This document shows, piece after piece, positions 18,004 through 28,300 of a DNA stretch of 64,000 nt. Within the stretch, counting starts at the first letter, position 1. Every line of letters begins with the position of its first letter. Source of the stretch: Bacillota bacterium (GTDB lineage Bacteria > Bacillota > Clostridia > Lachnospirales > Lachnospiraceae); NCBI GenBank assembly GCA_023390555.1, contig JAEWCQ010000007.1:103747-167746 (forward strand), given 5' to 3'. Below the pieces are notes generated by a model. The model was not told the origin of the DNA. It worked only from the letters and a program-made list of their open reading frames with translations, and searched no databases. Position numbers and translations under genes: made by a program.

Positions 18004-19077
18004 ATGATTATTCAATCCAGTCAAATCGGGATGAATAGCAAACGATTTTATAGCAGCAAAGAAGAGGCTTATACCTCACTTTCCACGTGGGGACGCCTCA
18101 ACTACCACAGTGCATCGGGAAGTGTCACAACCAAATACGAAGGCAGCGAAGACCAGTTGACGGATAACGGCTCTTCCGACAACAATTTCAACAGTTCCAT
18201 GGATGATATCCTCAACCGCTTTCAGGAATCCCGGCGTGTCAACACACCGCAGCTCTCTTCCACCGTGTCAAGTCTTCAGAAGATACAATACCAAATTATG
18301 AATTATCTGCTGAAATGGCTTTTCGGTGAAGACTGTACCACAGTTGACGGCACCTCGCAAAATCTGCCCCAAAACCAGCAGGCACAGCAATTTGGGGGAC
18401 ATTACGAGAGTTCCTACTACTACAGCGAAACAGAATGTACCACCTTTCAGACGACCGGTACGGCAGTGACTGCTGATGGAAGGGAGCTTCATTTCAATTT
18501 GAATGTATCCATGACCCGCTCGTTTATGGAGTATTCCAATACCACCGTCAATTTCGGAGCTCCTCAGCTTACCGATCCTCTTGTCATCAATCTCGACAAT
18601 AATGTCGCTCAGGTTTCGGATCAGTCGTTTTTGTTTGATATTGATGCGGACGGAGAACTCGATACCATATCCCAGCTTAGTTCAGGCAGCGGCTATCTTG
18701 CACTGGACAAGAACGGAGACGGGAAAATCAATGACGGAAGCGAGCTGTTTGGAACCGCAAGCGGGAACGGTTTTGCGGATCTCGCGCAATACGACACCGA
18801 TGGCAACGGATGGATTGACGAGGCGGATGCTGTTTTTGAAAAGCTTCGTATCTGGAGCAAGGACGAAAAAGGCAATGACAGACTGATTGGACTTGGAGCG
18901 GCAGGCGTCGGTGCAATTTACCTGGGCAGTACCGACACGCAATTTTCTTTAAATTCCGCCAAAGACAATTCCACCAACGCTTTCATTCGCAAAACCGGTA
19001 TCTTTTTATACGAAAACGGAAGCGCAGGTACCATACAGCATCTCGACGTTGCAAAAACATTTGCGGCCAGCAGCTGA
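18004..19077 (+). CDS. EF-hand-like calcium-binding protein of unknown function
   Basis: The 357-residue protein has no signal peptide. The first 130 residues are polar with many Ser/Asn. The C-terminal part (about 190-340) holds three calcium-loop-like repeats: DIDADGELDTISQL, DKNGDGKINDGSELFG and DTDGNGWIDEADAVF, followed by LRIWSKDEKGNDRLIGLGAAGVGAIYLG. I recall the same arrangement (short signal-less N-terminus, then these loops, then a G-V-G-A-I segment) in uncharacterised proteins of many motile proteobacteria. That suggests a flagella- or surface-related role, but it is not established. AAGGGGG precedes the ATG. It stands alone between the CPBP terminator and the TIM-barrel isomerase. 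Confidence 0.8.
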   Translation: MIIQSSQIGMNSKRFYSSKEEAYTSLSTWGRLNYHSASGSVTTKYEGSEDQLTDNGSSDNNFNSSMDDILNRFQESRRVNTPQLSSTVSSLQKIQYQIMNYLLKWLFGEDCTTVDGTSQNLPQNQQAQQFGGHYESSYYYSETECTTFQTTGTAVTADGRELHFNLNVSMTRSFMEYSNTTVNFGAPQLTDPLVINLDNNVAQVSDQSFLFDIDADGELDTISQLSSGSGYLALDKNGDGKINDGSELFGTASGNGFADLAQYDTDGNGWIDEADAVFEKLRIWSKDEKGNDRLIGLGAAGVGAIYLGSTDTQFSLNSAKDNSTNAFIRKTGIFLYENGSAGTIQHLDVAKTFAASS

Positions 19078-19116
19078 TTCTGCTAGAATGGGCTAAAAAG
19101 AAAAGGAAGTGTACTT

Positions 19117-19962
19117 ATGAGACTGGGAGGTCCTGTTTTTTATACCGGCAATGATCCGGAAGAATATGCCGACTTACATGTGAAAAAGGGTTATCGCGCC
19201 GCTTTGTGTCCCGGCTGGCTGACTCTTGATAAACCGGAGGAGATTTCTGCGATGCGCAAAGCAATGGAACACAGAGATATCAAAATCGCAGAAATGGGTG
19301 CATGGTGCAATCCGCTCCACCCGGACCCGTCACAGGCACAGCGCAGTATCGCTTACATGATTGAAAAGCTTCGGATTGCAGATGCGCTGGAAGCCACGAC
19401 ATGTGTCAATATTATCGGATCAAAATGCGCTGATAAATGGGATGCTCCCAGCAAAGAAGGTTATGAACCGTCCTTCTTTCAAGAAGCAGTGAACGTAGTC
19501 CGGTTCATCGTAGATACGGCAAAGCCGGTTCATACAAAACTTTCCTTTGAAATGATGCCCTATTATTTTCTGGAATCACCGGAAGAATATCTGCGATTTC
19601 TGGAAGCGGTCGACCGGAAGGAAGTCGGCATTCATCTGGATATCTGCAACTGTATCAATCAGCCGAGACGGTACTATCAGAATGCGGATTTTATCCGTCA
19701 TACCGTTGGTCTTTTGAACGATGCCATTCTTTCCATTCATCTGAAGGATATCCGTCTGAATCCGGCCTGCACAACCGTTTCATTGGAAGAGGTCCTGATC
19801 GGTACGGGCGGACTGGATTATCCGGTTCTGCTGCAGGAAATTTCAAAATTGCATCCTGACACACCGGCTATTCTGGAACATCTTGCTACCGAAGCTGAGT
19901 ACGATATGGCTGCACAAGCTGTCCGGGAAGCTGCCCAAAAAGCCGGTGTTATGCTTTCATGA
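19117..19962 (+). CDS. Sugar phosphate isomerase/epimerase-like TIM-barrel protein
   Basis: This 281-residue AP-endonuclease-2/xylose-isomerase-like barrel has metal-ligand positions in LSFEMMPYY (Glu), GIHLDICNCIN (His/Asp), SIHLKDIRL (His, Asp) and AILEHLATEAEYD (Glu). Members isomerise or epimerise sugars and polyols in the cytoplasm. It neighbours an AraC regulator, which it overlaps by 6 bases tail to tail, and a GH2 glycosidase, suggesting a small carbohydrate-use locus. The substrate is unknown. Confidence 0.82.
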   Translation: MRLGGPVFYTGNDPEEYADLHVKKGYRAALCPGWLTLDKPEEISAMRKAMEHRDIKIAEMGAWCNPLHPDPSQAQRSIAYMIEKLRIADALEATTCVNIIGSKCADKWDAPSKEGYEPSFFQEAVNVVRFIVDTAKPVHTKLSFEMMPYYFLESPEEYLRFLEAVDRKEVGIHLDICNCINQPRRYYQNADFIRHTVGLLNDAILSIHLKDIRLNPACTTVSLEEVLIGTGGLDYPVLLQEISKLHPDTPAILEHLATEAEYDMAAQAVREAAQKAGVMLS

Positions 19963-20784
19963 ATTCTCCTGGAAGGATTCCATACGGTAACGGACCGGTG
20001 AGACACCAATCTGCTTTTTAAAGTAATTGGAGAAATAATGTTCATCCTGAAATCCCAATGAAAAACAGATATCTTTTATACTTTTGTTTGTATTCCGGAG
20101 CATCAGTTTCGCCATGTCCATCTTTTTATTCAGGAGATATTGGTAAGGTGTAATTCCGAATTCATTTTTAAAGATCCGGATCGTCTGTGACTGCGAACGG
20201 CTGATTGTCTGCGCCATCGCAGTCAATGAAACTGTTTCCGTAATATTGTTGTCCAGATACTCCTTTAAAATCACTGCTTCGTTTGGAAGACAGTGATTTT
20301 TTTGATACAGGAACTGATAGACAGAAAGCAGGATTTCATGTAAGACCAGTGCGATTGCATTCATCTTTTTTGCCTGCGTTTCCATTGAACTTCTTGCAAT
20401 CTGATAGATTTGGACAAACAGACTGCGGATGGACAGCCCACTGACATGATGCACCTCTGTGAGCCGGTACAGCTTCATCAGTTCATCGATCAGGGGTCCT
20501 TTTGCGTTAAACCAGATTTTCGTCCATGGCGTGTCAGCGTCCGAAGTATAGACATGATTGCTTCCCCGATGGAGAATATAGATATCACCCTTTACCGGGA
20601 AAAAGGTATCACCGTCTGTCCGAACCGTACCACTGCCTTCCAGTATATATTCAAACACATAGATCGGACTGTTTTCTCTCTGGATTCGGTAAGAACCGTC
20701 GCAGTATGAGACTCCGGTCATTTCCACAAAAAAAATTTCCGCATCATTCTCTTCTTCCAGAAAACTCACAATATTTTCTCTCAT
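19957..20784 (-). CDS. AraC-family transcriptional regulator
   Basis: An N-terminal cupin-like sensing domain (about 20-130, with RENSPIYVFEYILEGSG and FFPVKGDIYILHRGSNH) is followed by the two helix-turn-helix motifs of AraC (about 170-270, with MAQTISRSQSQTIRIFKNEF and FSLGFQDEHYFSNYFKKQIG). Such regulators usually activate carbohydrate operons when a sugar is bound. It is divergent from the GH2 gene, its most likely target. Confidence 0.92.
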   Translation of the reverse strand: MRENIVSFLEEENDAEIFFVEMTGVSYCDGSYRIQRENSPIYVFEYILEGSGTVRTDGDTFFPVKGDIYILHRGSNHVYTSDADTPWTKIWFNAKGPLIDELMKLYRLTEVHHVSGLSIRSLFVQIYQIARSSMETQAKKMNAIALVLHEILLSVYQFLYQKNHCLPNEAVILKEYLDNNITETVSLTAMAQTISRSQSQTIRIFKNEFGITPYQYLLNKKMDMAKLMLRNTNKSIKDICFSLGFQDEHYFSNYFKKQIGVSPVRYRMESFQENS

Positions 20785-20916
20785 GCTGATTTTCTACACC
20801 TCATTGCTCATTTAATGTACATATTTATTGTATTCATAATTATATAATACAACACGAAAAGGCTATTGTTCAAGACCAATTCCTTAAAACTGAATGATTT
20901 ATCAAGGAGGTAACCT

Positions 20917-22692
20917 ATGGAAACTACATGCATACCCAGACCGGAATATCCGCGTCCTCAATTTGTGCGAAACGAATGGCTCAACTTAAACGGCACCTGG
21001 GAATTTGAATTTGACTATGGAAATACGGGGATAGAGCGAAAATTGTTTGAAAAAGATCACTTTTCAAAAGAAATCCTTGTCCCCTTCTGCCCGGAAAGCA
21101 GATTATCCGGTATCGAACAGAAGGACTTTATGAATGCCGTCTGGTACAAACGGGACTTTTTTATCCCTGAGGAATGGGCAGAAACAAACCGGACTCTGCT
21201 TCATTTCGGCGCAGTTGACTATCACTGCAAGGTCTGGATCAACGGGCAGTCTGTTGGCGAGCATAAGGGCGGATATACACCATTTACCTTTGACATTACA
21301 GACTTTTTAAAAAAGGAAGGCAATACGATTACCGTGTATGCCCAGGATGATAACCGGAACGGCCTTCAGCCGCGCGGAAAGCAAAGTGAAGGTTACGAAT
21401 CCACTAACTGCGTCTATACGAGAGCGACCGGCATCTGGCAGACGGTCTGGCTCGAATCGGTTCCCTGTAATGCAATCACACGCGTCACCTATATTCCGAA
21501 TATATCGGATGGCAGTTTCCATGTCTCCGCCGAATTTTCTCTGGCACAGCCGGACTTTATGTTCCGTGTAAGGGCTTTTTATCAGGGGACTTCCGTAGGC
21601 GGATGCACTTCTGACATCACAGGCAGCTCTGTCTCCCTGAACCTGAGCTTACAGGAAAAGCACCTGTGGGAGCCAGGCCGGCCGGAACTCTATGATCTGC
21701 AGCTGGAGCTTATTTCCGGCGGAGAGGTTGTCGACTGTGTACAGAGTTACTGCGGGTTAAGAGAAATCTCTCTGCAGGACGGAGCTATCTGCATCAACAA
21801 AAAAATCGTATTCCAACGGCTGGTCCTGGATCAGGGCTACTATCCGGACGGAATCTATACTGCACCGGACGACGATGCAATCCGCCGGGATATTGAGCTT
21901 TCCCTCGCGCTTGGCTTCAATGGTGCAAGACTTCATGAAAAGGTCTTTGAACAGCGCTATCTTTACTGGGCAGACAGGCTCGGCTATCTCGTATGGGGAG
22001 AATATCCGAACTGGGGACTGGATATGACATCTTCCAAAGCGTTGGAAATCTTTCTGCCTGAATGGATGGAAGCGTTGAAACGGGACTTCAACGCTCCCGC
22101 TGTTGTCGGATGGTGCCCGTTTAATGAGACCTGGGACAAGGACTGCTACTGGGATGAAAATGGCGCTTATGTGCCAGGAATTCCGCAGGATGACAAGGTC
22201 CTGAGTCTGATTTATGATCTGACAAAATCGCTGGACCCGACAAGACCTGTCATTGACACGAGCGGCAATTTCCACGTGATTACGGATATCTTTGATGTTC
22301 ACGAGTACGAACAGACACCGGAGAAATTCAAAGCCAAATTCGAACCGATGAAAACAGACGGAGACGTATATGTAACTTATCCTTCACGGCAGAGCTATGA
22401 TGGTCAGCCCTATTTTGTCAGCGAATACGGCGGCATCTGGTGGAGTGAGCAGGAAGGAACCGGCTGGGGATACGGCATAAGACCAGCTGATAAGGAAGAA
22501 TTCATCAGCCGCTATCGCGGACTGACGGAAGCGCTTCTCGATCATCCAAAGATCTGCGGTTTCTGCTATACCCAGCTCTATGACGTGGAGCAGGAGCAGA
22601 ACGGTCTCTACACGTATGAACGGGAATGCAAATTTGACTCCCAGATTCTGCGGGACATCAACATCCGGCCCGCAGCAATTGAAAAATCGTAA
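20917..22692 (+). CDS. Glycoside hydrolase family 2 protein
   Basis: The 591-residue protein has a jelly-roll sugar-binding domain (about 1-180, with NEWLNLNGTWEFEFDYG and VWINGQSVGEHKGGYTPF), an immunoglobulin-like domain (about 183-285), and a TIM barrel. The acid/base Glu404 is in PFNETWD and the likely nucleophile Glu503 is in FVSEYGGIWW, both matching GH2. Substrate (beta-galactoside, glucuronide, mannoside) cannot be decided. No signal peptide is present, so it acts in the cytoplasm on imported oligosaccharides. AAGGAGGTAACCT precedes the ATG. It is divergent from the AraC regulator. Confidence 0.93.
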   Translation: METTCIPRPEYPRPQFVRNEWLNLNGTWEFEFDYGNTGIERKLFEKDHFSKEILVPFCPESRLSGIEQKDFMNAVWYKRDFFIPEEWAETNRTLLHFGAVDYHCKVWINGQSVGEHKGGYTPFTFDITDFLKKEGNTITVYAQDDNRNGLQPRGKQSEGYESTNCVYTRATGIWQTVWLESVPCNAITRVTYIPNISDGSFHVSAEFSLAQPDFMFRVRAFYQGTSVGGCTSDITGSSVSLNLSLQEKHLWEPGRPELYDLQLELISGGEVVDCVQSYCGLREISLQDGAICINKKIVFQRLVLDQGYYPDGIYTAPDDDAIRRDIELSLALGFNGARLHEKVFEQRYLYWADRLGYLVWGEYPNWGLDMTSSKALEIFLPEWMEALKRDFNAPAVVGWCPFNETWDKDCYWDENGAYVPGIPQDDKVLSLIYDLTKSLDPTRPVIDTSGNFHVITDIFDVHEYEQTPEKFKAKFEPMKTDGDVYVTYPSRQSYDGQPYFVSEYGGIWWSEQEGTGWGYGIRPADKEEFISRYRGLTEALLDHPKICGFCYTQLYDVEQEQNGLYTYERECKFDSQILRDINIRPAAIEKS

Positions 22693-22739
22693 AGGAACAG
22701 CTGGAAACAGAACTGGAATTGAGCAGCTGGAATTGAAAA

Positions 22740-22773
22740 GGGAACCGACAGATGAATGCCGGTTCCTTTTTTC
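22740..22773. terminator. Terminator between GH2 and glgP
   Basis: GGAACCG and CGGTTCC form a stem followed by TTTTTT on the plus strand. An A-run on the 5' side lets it also serve the converging glgP gene. Confidence 0.75.
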
Positions 22774-22796
22774 ATTTCGTTTGCCTGTATTATTAA

Positions 22797-25268
22797 TTAT
22801 AGTGCATCTTCCATCTCAACCTTGACCTTATTCAAATGCCAGATATCATCCACATACTCCTGAATGGTTCTGTCTGATGAAAATTTTCCGGATTTCGCTA
22901 CATTTAAGATTGCACTTTTTGCCCATCCTTTTTCATCTTTATAGGCTTCCATCACACGCTTCTGTGCCTGCGCATAGGAGCGGAAATCTGCCAGAATGAA
23001 ATAGGTGTCCGCGCAGCTCGTGCTAAGCGTATTCAGCAACGAATTATACAAATCACGGAACAGTTCGGAGTCATTCGGAGAATAGAAACCATTGATCAGC
23101 TGCATCAGGACTTTGCGGATATCTGAATCGTTGTTGAATATCTGCATCGGATCGTAATCGTGATTCTGTTCGTGCGCAATGACCTCATCCGAGCTCATGC
23201 CAAAGATAAAGGCATTCTCTTCGCCTACCTCTTCGACGATTTCGACATTCGCCCCATCCATGGTACCCAAGGTCAAAGCACCGTTTAACATGAACTTCAT
23301 ATTGCCGGTTCCCGAAGCTTCCTTACTTGCGGTAGAAATCTGCTCACTGACATCTGCCGCCGCAAAAATATGCTCTGCAATCGATACACGATAGTCTTCC
23401 ATGAATACCACCTTGAGCTTGCCATTTAAACTCTTGTCATGATTGATTACATCGGCAACCGAATTGATCAGTTTGATTGTCAGCTTTGCATTCCGGTAAC
23501 CTGCTGCCGCCTTGGCACCAAAGATAAAGGTTCTTGGAAAAAATTCCATCTCCGGATGTTCTTTCAGTTCATTATATAAGTACATGACATGCAGAATATT
23601 TAAAAGCTGGCGTTTGTACTCGTGGAGACGCTTTGTCTGCACATCAAAAATGGAACGCGGATCTACGGTGATTCCATTGTGTTCCAAAATATAGTTTGCC
23701 AGGCGCACCTTATTCTGGTACTTGATGTTCATAAATTCCTGCTGTGCTTTTTCATCCTCTGCGTAAATCGATAATTTATTCAGATGGGACAGATTGGTAA
23801 TCCAGTCATTGCCGATGCGGTCGGTCACCCACTGTGCAAGAAGCGGATTGCCGTGCATTAAGAAACGCCTCTGTGTGATTCCATTTGTCTTGTTGTTGAA
23901 TTTCTCCGGAAACATCTGATAAAACTCTTTTAATTCCTGATTCTTTAAGATTTCCGTATGAAGTCTTGCAACACCGTTTACCGAATAGCCGGCGCAGATT
24001 GCAAGATGGGCCATCTTTACCTGACCATCATAGATAATCGCCATCTTTTCAATCTTTCGATTATCCCCCGGAAATTTTTTCTGGATATCCAGGATGAAAC
24101 GGCGGTTGATCTCTTCTACAATCTGATAAATTCTCGGTATCAATCTTGAGAAAATCTCAATCGGCCATTTTTCCAGTGCTTCCGACATGATCGTATGATT
24201 GGTATACGCACATGCCTCAGTCGTAATCCCCCATGCTTCATCCCAGGTCATTCCCTCTTCATCGAGTAAAATACGCATCAACTCTGCGACTGTCACGGTC
24301 GGATGTGTATCATTCATCTGGAATGTCACTTTTTTCGGAAGATCATGGATATCGGTATGAATTTTCTTAAACTTCGCAACTGCACGTTGCAGACTTGATG
24401 AGACGAAGAAATACTGCTGTTTCAGACGGAGTTCCTTTCCTGCGATGTGATTATCATTCGGATAGAGCACCTCCACCAGATTCTTGGCCAGATTCTGCTG
24501 TTCTACCGCCTTGCGATAATCTCCCTTATCAAAGGAATCCAGCTCAAAACATTCCACCGGCTGGGCATCCCAGATCATCAATGTATTTACGACATTATTA
24601 TCGTAACCCACAATCGGCATATCATAGGGAACTGCCAGCACAGACTGATACCCTTCCTGCAGGAAGCGCGTTCTTCCGTCCGGCATACCCTCAGCTCGAA
24701 CATATCCGCCGAATTTCACTTCGAAAGAATATTCCGGTCTGCGGAGTTCAAACGGATAGCCGTCTTTTAACCAGTTGTCTGGTACTTCAATCTGGTATCC
24801 GTCTTTCATTTTTTGTTTAAACATTCCGTAACGGTAACGGATGCCGCATCCATAGGCCGGATATCCAAGTGTGGCAAGCGATTCCATAAAACAGGCGGCA
24901 AGACGTCCAAGCCCCCCGTTTCCAAGTGCCGGATCCGGTTCCTGATCCTCAATGACATCCAGATCGATACCCATCTCTTCCAACGCTTCCCGCACTTCTC
25001 GATAGGCGGTCAGATTGATCAGATTGTTGCCAAGAGCGCGGCCCATCAGAAATTCCATGGACATATAGTAGACGAACTTTGGATCCTGTTTATCAAAAGC
25101 TTTCTGCGTAGCCAGCCATTCGTCTATGATAACATCTTTTACCGTGTAGGATACTGCCTGAAAGATTTCCTGCTGATTTGCTTCATCCAACGTCTTGCGA
25201 TACAGGTATTTTACACTTTCCGCTACATTTTTCTTGAAGCTTTCTTTTTCAAACATCTTACTCTTCAT
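22797..25268 (-). CDS. glgP: Glycogen/maltodextrin phosphorylase
   Basis: This GT35 phosphorylase of 823 residues releases glucose 1-phosphate from alpha-1,4-glucans. Diagnostic stretches include YYMSMEFLMGRALGNNL, DPALGNGGLGRLAACFMES, FQMNDTHPTVTVAELMR, TKRLHEYKRQLLN, and the pyridoxal phosphate site EASGTGNMKFMLNGALTLG with its Lys. An in-frame ATG exists at 25319, but AAAGGAGGAGAAC just upstream of 25268 marks the real start. It follows ileS on the same strand but is separated by a terminator. Confidence 0.96.
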   Translation of the reverse strand: MKSKMFEKESFKKNVAESVKYLYRKTLDEANQQEIFQAVSYTVKDVIIDEWLATQKAFDKQDPKFVYYMSMEFLMGRALGNNLINLTAYREVREALEEMGIDLDVIEDQEPDPALGNGGLGRLAACFMESLATLGYPAYGCGIRYRYGMFKQKMKDGYQIEVPDNWLKDGYPFELRRPEYSFEVKFGGYVRAEGMPDGRTRFLQEGYQSVLAVPYDMPIVGYDNNVVNTLMIWDAQPVECFELDSFDKGDYRKAVEQQNLAKNLVEVLYPNDNHIAGKELRLKQQYFFVSSSLQRAVAKFKKIHTDIHDLPKKVTFQMNDTHPTVTVAELMRILLDEEGMTWDEAWGITTEACAYTNHTIMSEALEKWPIEIFSRLIPRIYQIVEEINRRFILDIQKKFPGDNRKIEKMAIIYDGQVKMAHLAICAGYSVNGVARLHTEILKNQELKEFYQMFPEKFNNKTNGITQRRFLMHGNPLLAQWVTDRIGNDWITNLSHLNKLSIYAEDEKAQQEFMNIKYQNKVRLANYILEHNGITVDPRSIFDVQTKRLHEYKRQLLNILHVMYLYNELKEHPEMEFFPRTFIFGAKAAAGYRNAKLTIKLINSVADVINHDKSLNGKLKVVFMEDYRVSIAEHIFAAADVSEQISTASKEASGTGNMKFMLNGALTLGTMDGANVEIVEEVGEENAFIFGMSSDEVIAHEQNHDYDPMQIFNNDSDIRKVLMQLINGFYSPNDSELFRDLYNSLLNTLSTSCADTYFILADFRSYAQAQKRVMEAYKDEKGWAKSAILNVAKSGKFSSDRTIQEYVDDIWHLNKVKVEMEDAL

Positions 25269-25321
25269 AATGTTCTCCTCCTTTAAATGACTCCCCTGTT
25301 CTCTGTATTTATCGCGCAAAA

Positions 25322-25362
25322 AAGGGGAGCAAGTCTGTAACGACCCTACTCCTCTTTTCCTT
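25322..25362 (-). terminator. Terminator after ileS
   Basis: On the minus strand an imperfect stem (GAGGAGTAGGGTC with GACTTGCTCCCC) is followed by TTTTTT. Confidence 0.6.
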
Positions 25363-25370
25363 TGTCTTTT

Positions 25371-28300
25371 CTACTTCTTTTCGACACCAAGTAAAACAGT
25401 TTCACCATTCATATTCCATTCTTTCTGATAGCCAGTTACAGCATCGGATGTAATGTCCTCCGCCAGTACATCCTGGCAGATTTCCTTTCCAAACTTGTCA
25501 AAAATTTTCTGAACTTTCTCCTGCGCCTGGTAAGAAACGGTTATTTTATCCATTACTTCGAATCCTGCTTCTTTTCTCATAGTCTGGATTTTGCTGATAA
25601 TCTCTCTTACAAATCCCTCTTCTAACAATTCCGGAGTCAGATTGGTATCAAGAACCACAGTTACTTCGTTGTCACCCTCTGTCATATAGCCTTCCATCTG
25701 TGTCATGGTGATAAGCAAATCCTCTTCACATAATACAACTTCATCATTTACGCTGTCAAGTTTGAGAACACCGCTCTTACGAAGTTCTTCCATTGCCGCA
25801 TTGCCATCGAGGCCGGCAAGTGCCTTCTGAATCTGCCCCAGATATTTTCCATATTTCGGTCCCACGGTACGAAGCTGCGGTTTGAAGGTATAACTTGTGT
25901 ATGCACTGACATCCTCTGTAAAGGTCACTTTTTTTACATTCAGTTCTTCTTCGATGATCTCATCGAAATAAGAAGACAATGCAAACGGCGCTCTTACAAA
26001 CATATTGCCGATTGGCTGCCGGTTCTTGATGTTTGCCGCATTCCGGCATGCGCGTCCCAGAACGACGATTTTAAGAGCAGCATCCATATTTTTCTCTAAT
26101 TCTTTGTCAATTGCCTTCTCATCCGCTGCCGGAAAATCACAGAGATGGATGCTTTCCGGTGCAGTTTTGTCGATGCTCCGGACAAGGTTCTGGTATATTT
26201 CTTCTGTCATAAACGGAATCATCGGAGCTGCCGCCTTACTTACCGTCACAAGTGCGGTGTATAAAGTCATATATGCATTGATCTTATCCTGCTCCATTCC
26301 CTTTGCCCAGAAACGTTCACGGCTTCTTCTTACATACCAGTTACTCATCTCATCGACAAATTCATCCAAAGCCCTTGCTGCTTCCGGAATCCGGTAATTG
26401 CCGAGATTCTCATCCACGGTTTTGACCAGTGTATTCAACCTGGACAACAACCACTTATCCATGACAGAAAGTTTTTCATAATCGAGTTTATAGTTTGTCG
26501 CATCAAATCCATCTATATTCGCATAAAGTACGAAAAATGCATACGTATTCCACAAAGTACCGAGGAATTTACGCTGTCCCTCCTGCACTGCTTTGCCGTG
26601 GAAGCGGTTTGGCAGCCACGGAGCTGAGTTGATATAGAAATACCAGCGGATCGCGTCCGCACCGTAAGAGTCAAGCGCCTCAAACGGGTCTACTGCATTT
26701 CCTTTGGATTTCGACATTTTCTGTCCATTTTCATCCTGCACATGTCCAAGTACGATTACATTTTCATAAGGTGCCTGATTAAACAGCAGGGTAGATTCTG
26801 CCATTAAGGAATAGAACCACCCGCGTGTCTGGTCAACGGCCTCGGAAATGAACTGCGCCGGGAACTGCTGCTCAAATATCTCCTTATTTTCAAACGGATA
26901 ATGATGCTGTGCAAACGGCATTGCACCGGAGTCAAACCAGCAGTCGATTACTTCCGGTACACGGTGCATGGTCTTTCCGCAGTCCGGGCAGGTAAATGTC
27001 ACTTCATCAATATATGGGCGATGAAGCTCTACGTTTGCATTCTCCGGATTGCCGCTGCGCTCTGCCAGCTCTGCACGGCTTCCGATGGACTCCTGATGTC
27101 CGCAGTCTTCGCATTCCCAGACATTTAGAGGCGTACCCCAGTAACGGTTGCGGGAAATGCCCCAGTCCTGAATATTCTCCAGCCAGTCTCCGAAACGCCC
27201 TTTACCGATGGATTCCGGAATCCAGTTGACCGTATTGTTATTGCGGATCAGATCCTCTTTCACGGCCGTCATCTTAATAAACCAGGACTCTCTTGCATAG
27301 TAAATCAGAGGTGTGTCACATCTCCAGCAGTGCGGATATTCATGCTCGAATTTCGGCGCATCGAATAACAGTCCCTTTTCTTCCAGATCTTTCAGCACCA
27401 TCGGATCTGCCTTCTTTACAAATACACCGGCATAGGCAGTCTCATCCGTCAATTCACCCTTTCCGTTCACCAGCTGCACGAACGGAAGGTCATATCTGCG
27501 TCCTACCTGGGCATCATCTTCACCAAATGCCGGTGCGATATGAACAATACCGGTACCGTCTGTCATGGTTACATAGGTATCACAGGTGATATAATGTGCC
27601 TTTTTATGCTGTTTTTCAATGATCTCCTTTGCGAAGTCAAACAGCGGCTCATATTCTTTCCGCTCCAGATCCAGACCTTTGCAGGTTTCCAGAACTTCAT
27701 ACGCTTTGATTCCCTCATCTTCCCTGGCAAGCTTGCCAAGTACCTTATCCAGAAGCGCTTCTGCCATATAATAGGTATATCCGTCAGCCGCCTTTACTTT
27801 ACAGTAGGTCTCCTCCGGATTTACGCAAAGTGCGACGTTCGAAGGAAGCGTCCACGGTGTCGTCGTCCATGCCAGGAAATATGCATCTTCTCCGACTACC
27901 TTGAAACGAACCACGGCAGAACGTTCCTTTACAGTCTTATAACCCTGTGCAACCTCCTGTGAGGAAAGCGGGGTTCCGCAGCGCGGACAGTACGGTACGA
28001 TTTTAAAGCCCTTGTACAGCAGTTTTTTATCCCAGATCTGCTTTAATGCCCACCACTCGGACTCAATGAAATTATCGTCATAGGTGACATATGGGTCATC
28101 CATATCTGCCCAGAAACCAACGGTTCCGGAGAAATCTTCCCACATTCCCTTATATTTCCATACGGATTCTTTGCATTTGCGGATAAATGGCTCCATACCG
28201 TATTCTTCAATCTGGTCTTTCCCGTTTAAGCCCAGCAATTTTTCCACTTCCAGCTCCACCGGCAGACCATGTGTATCCCATCCTGCTTTCCGAGGTACCA

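Noticed and set aside
21757..22302. 181-codon antisense frame in the GH2 gene
   Set aside because: It covers the catalytic-domain coding region of GH2, with no start signal.
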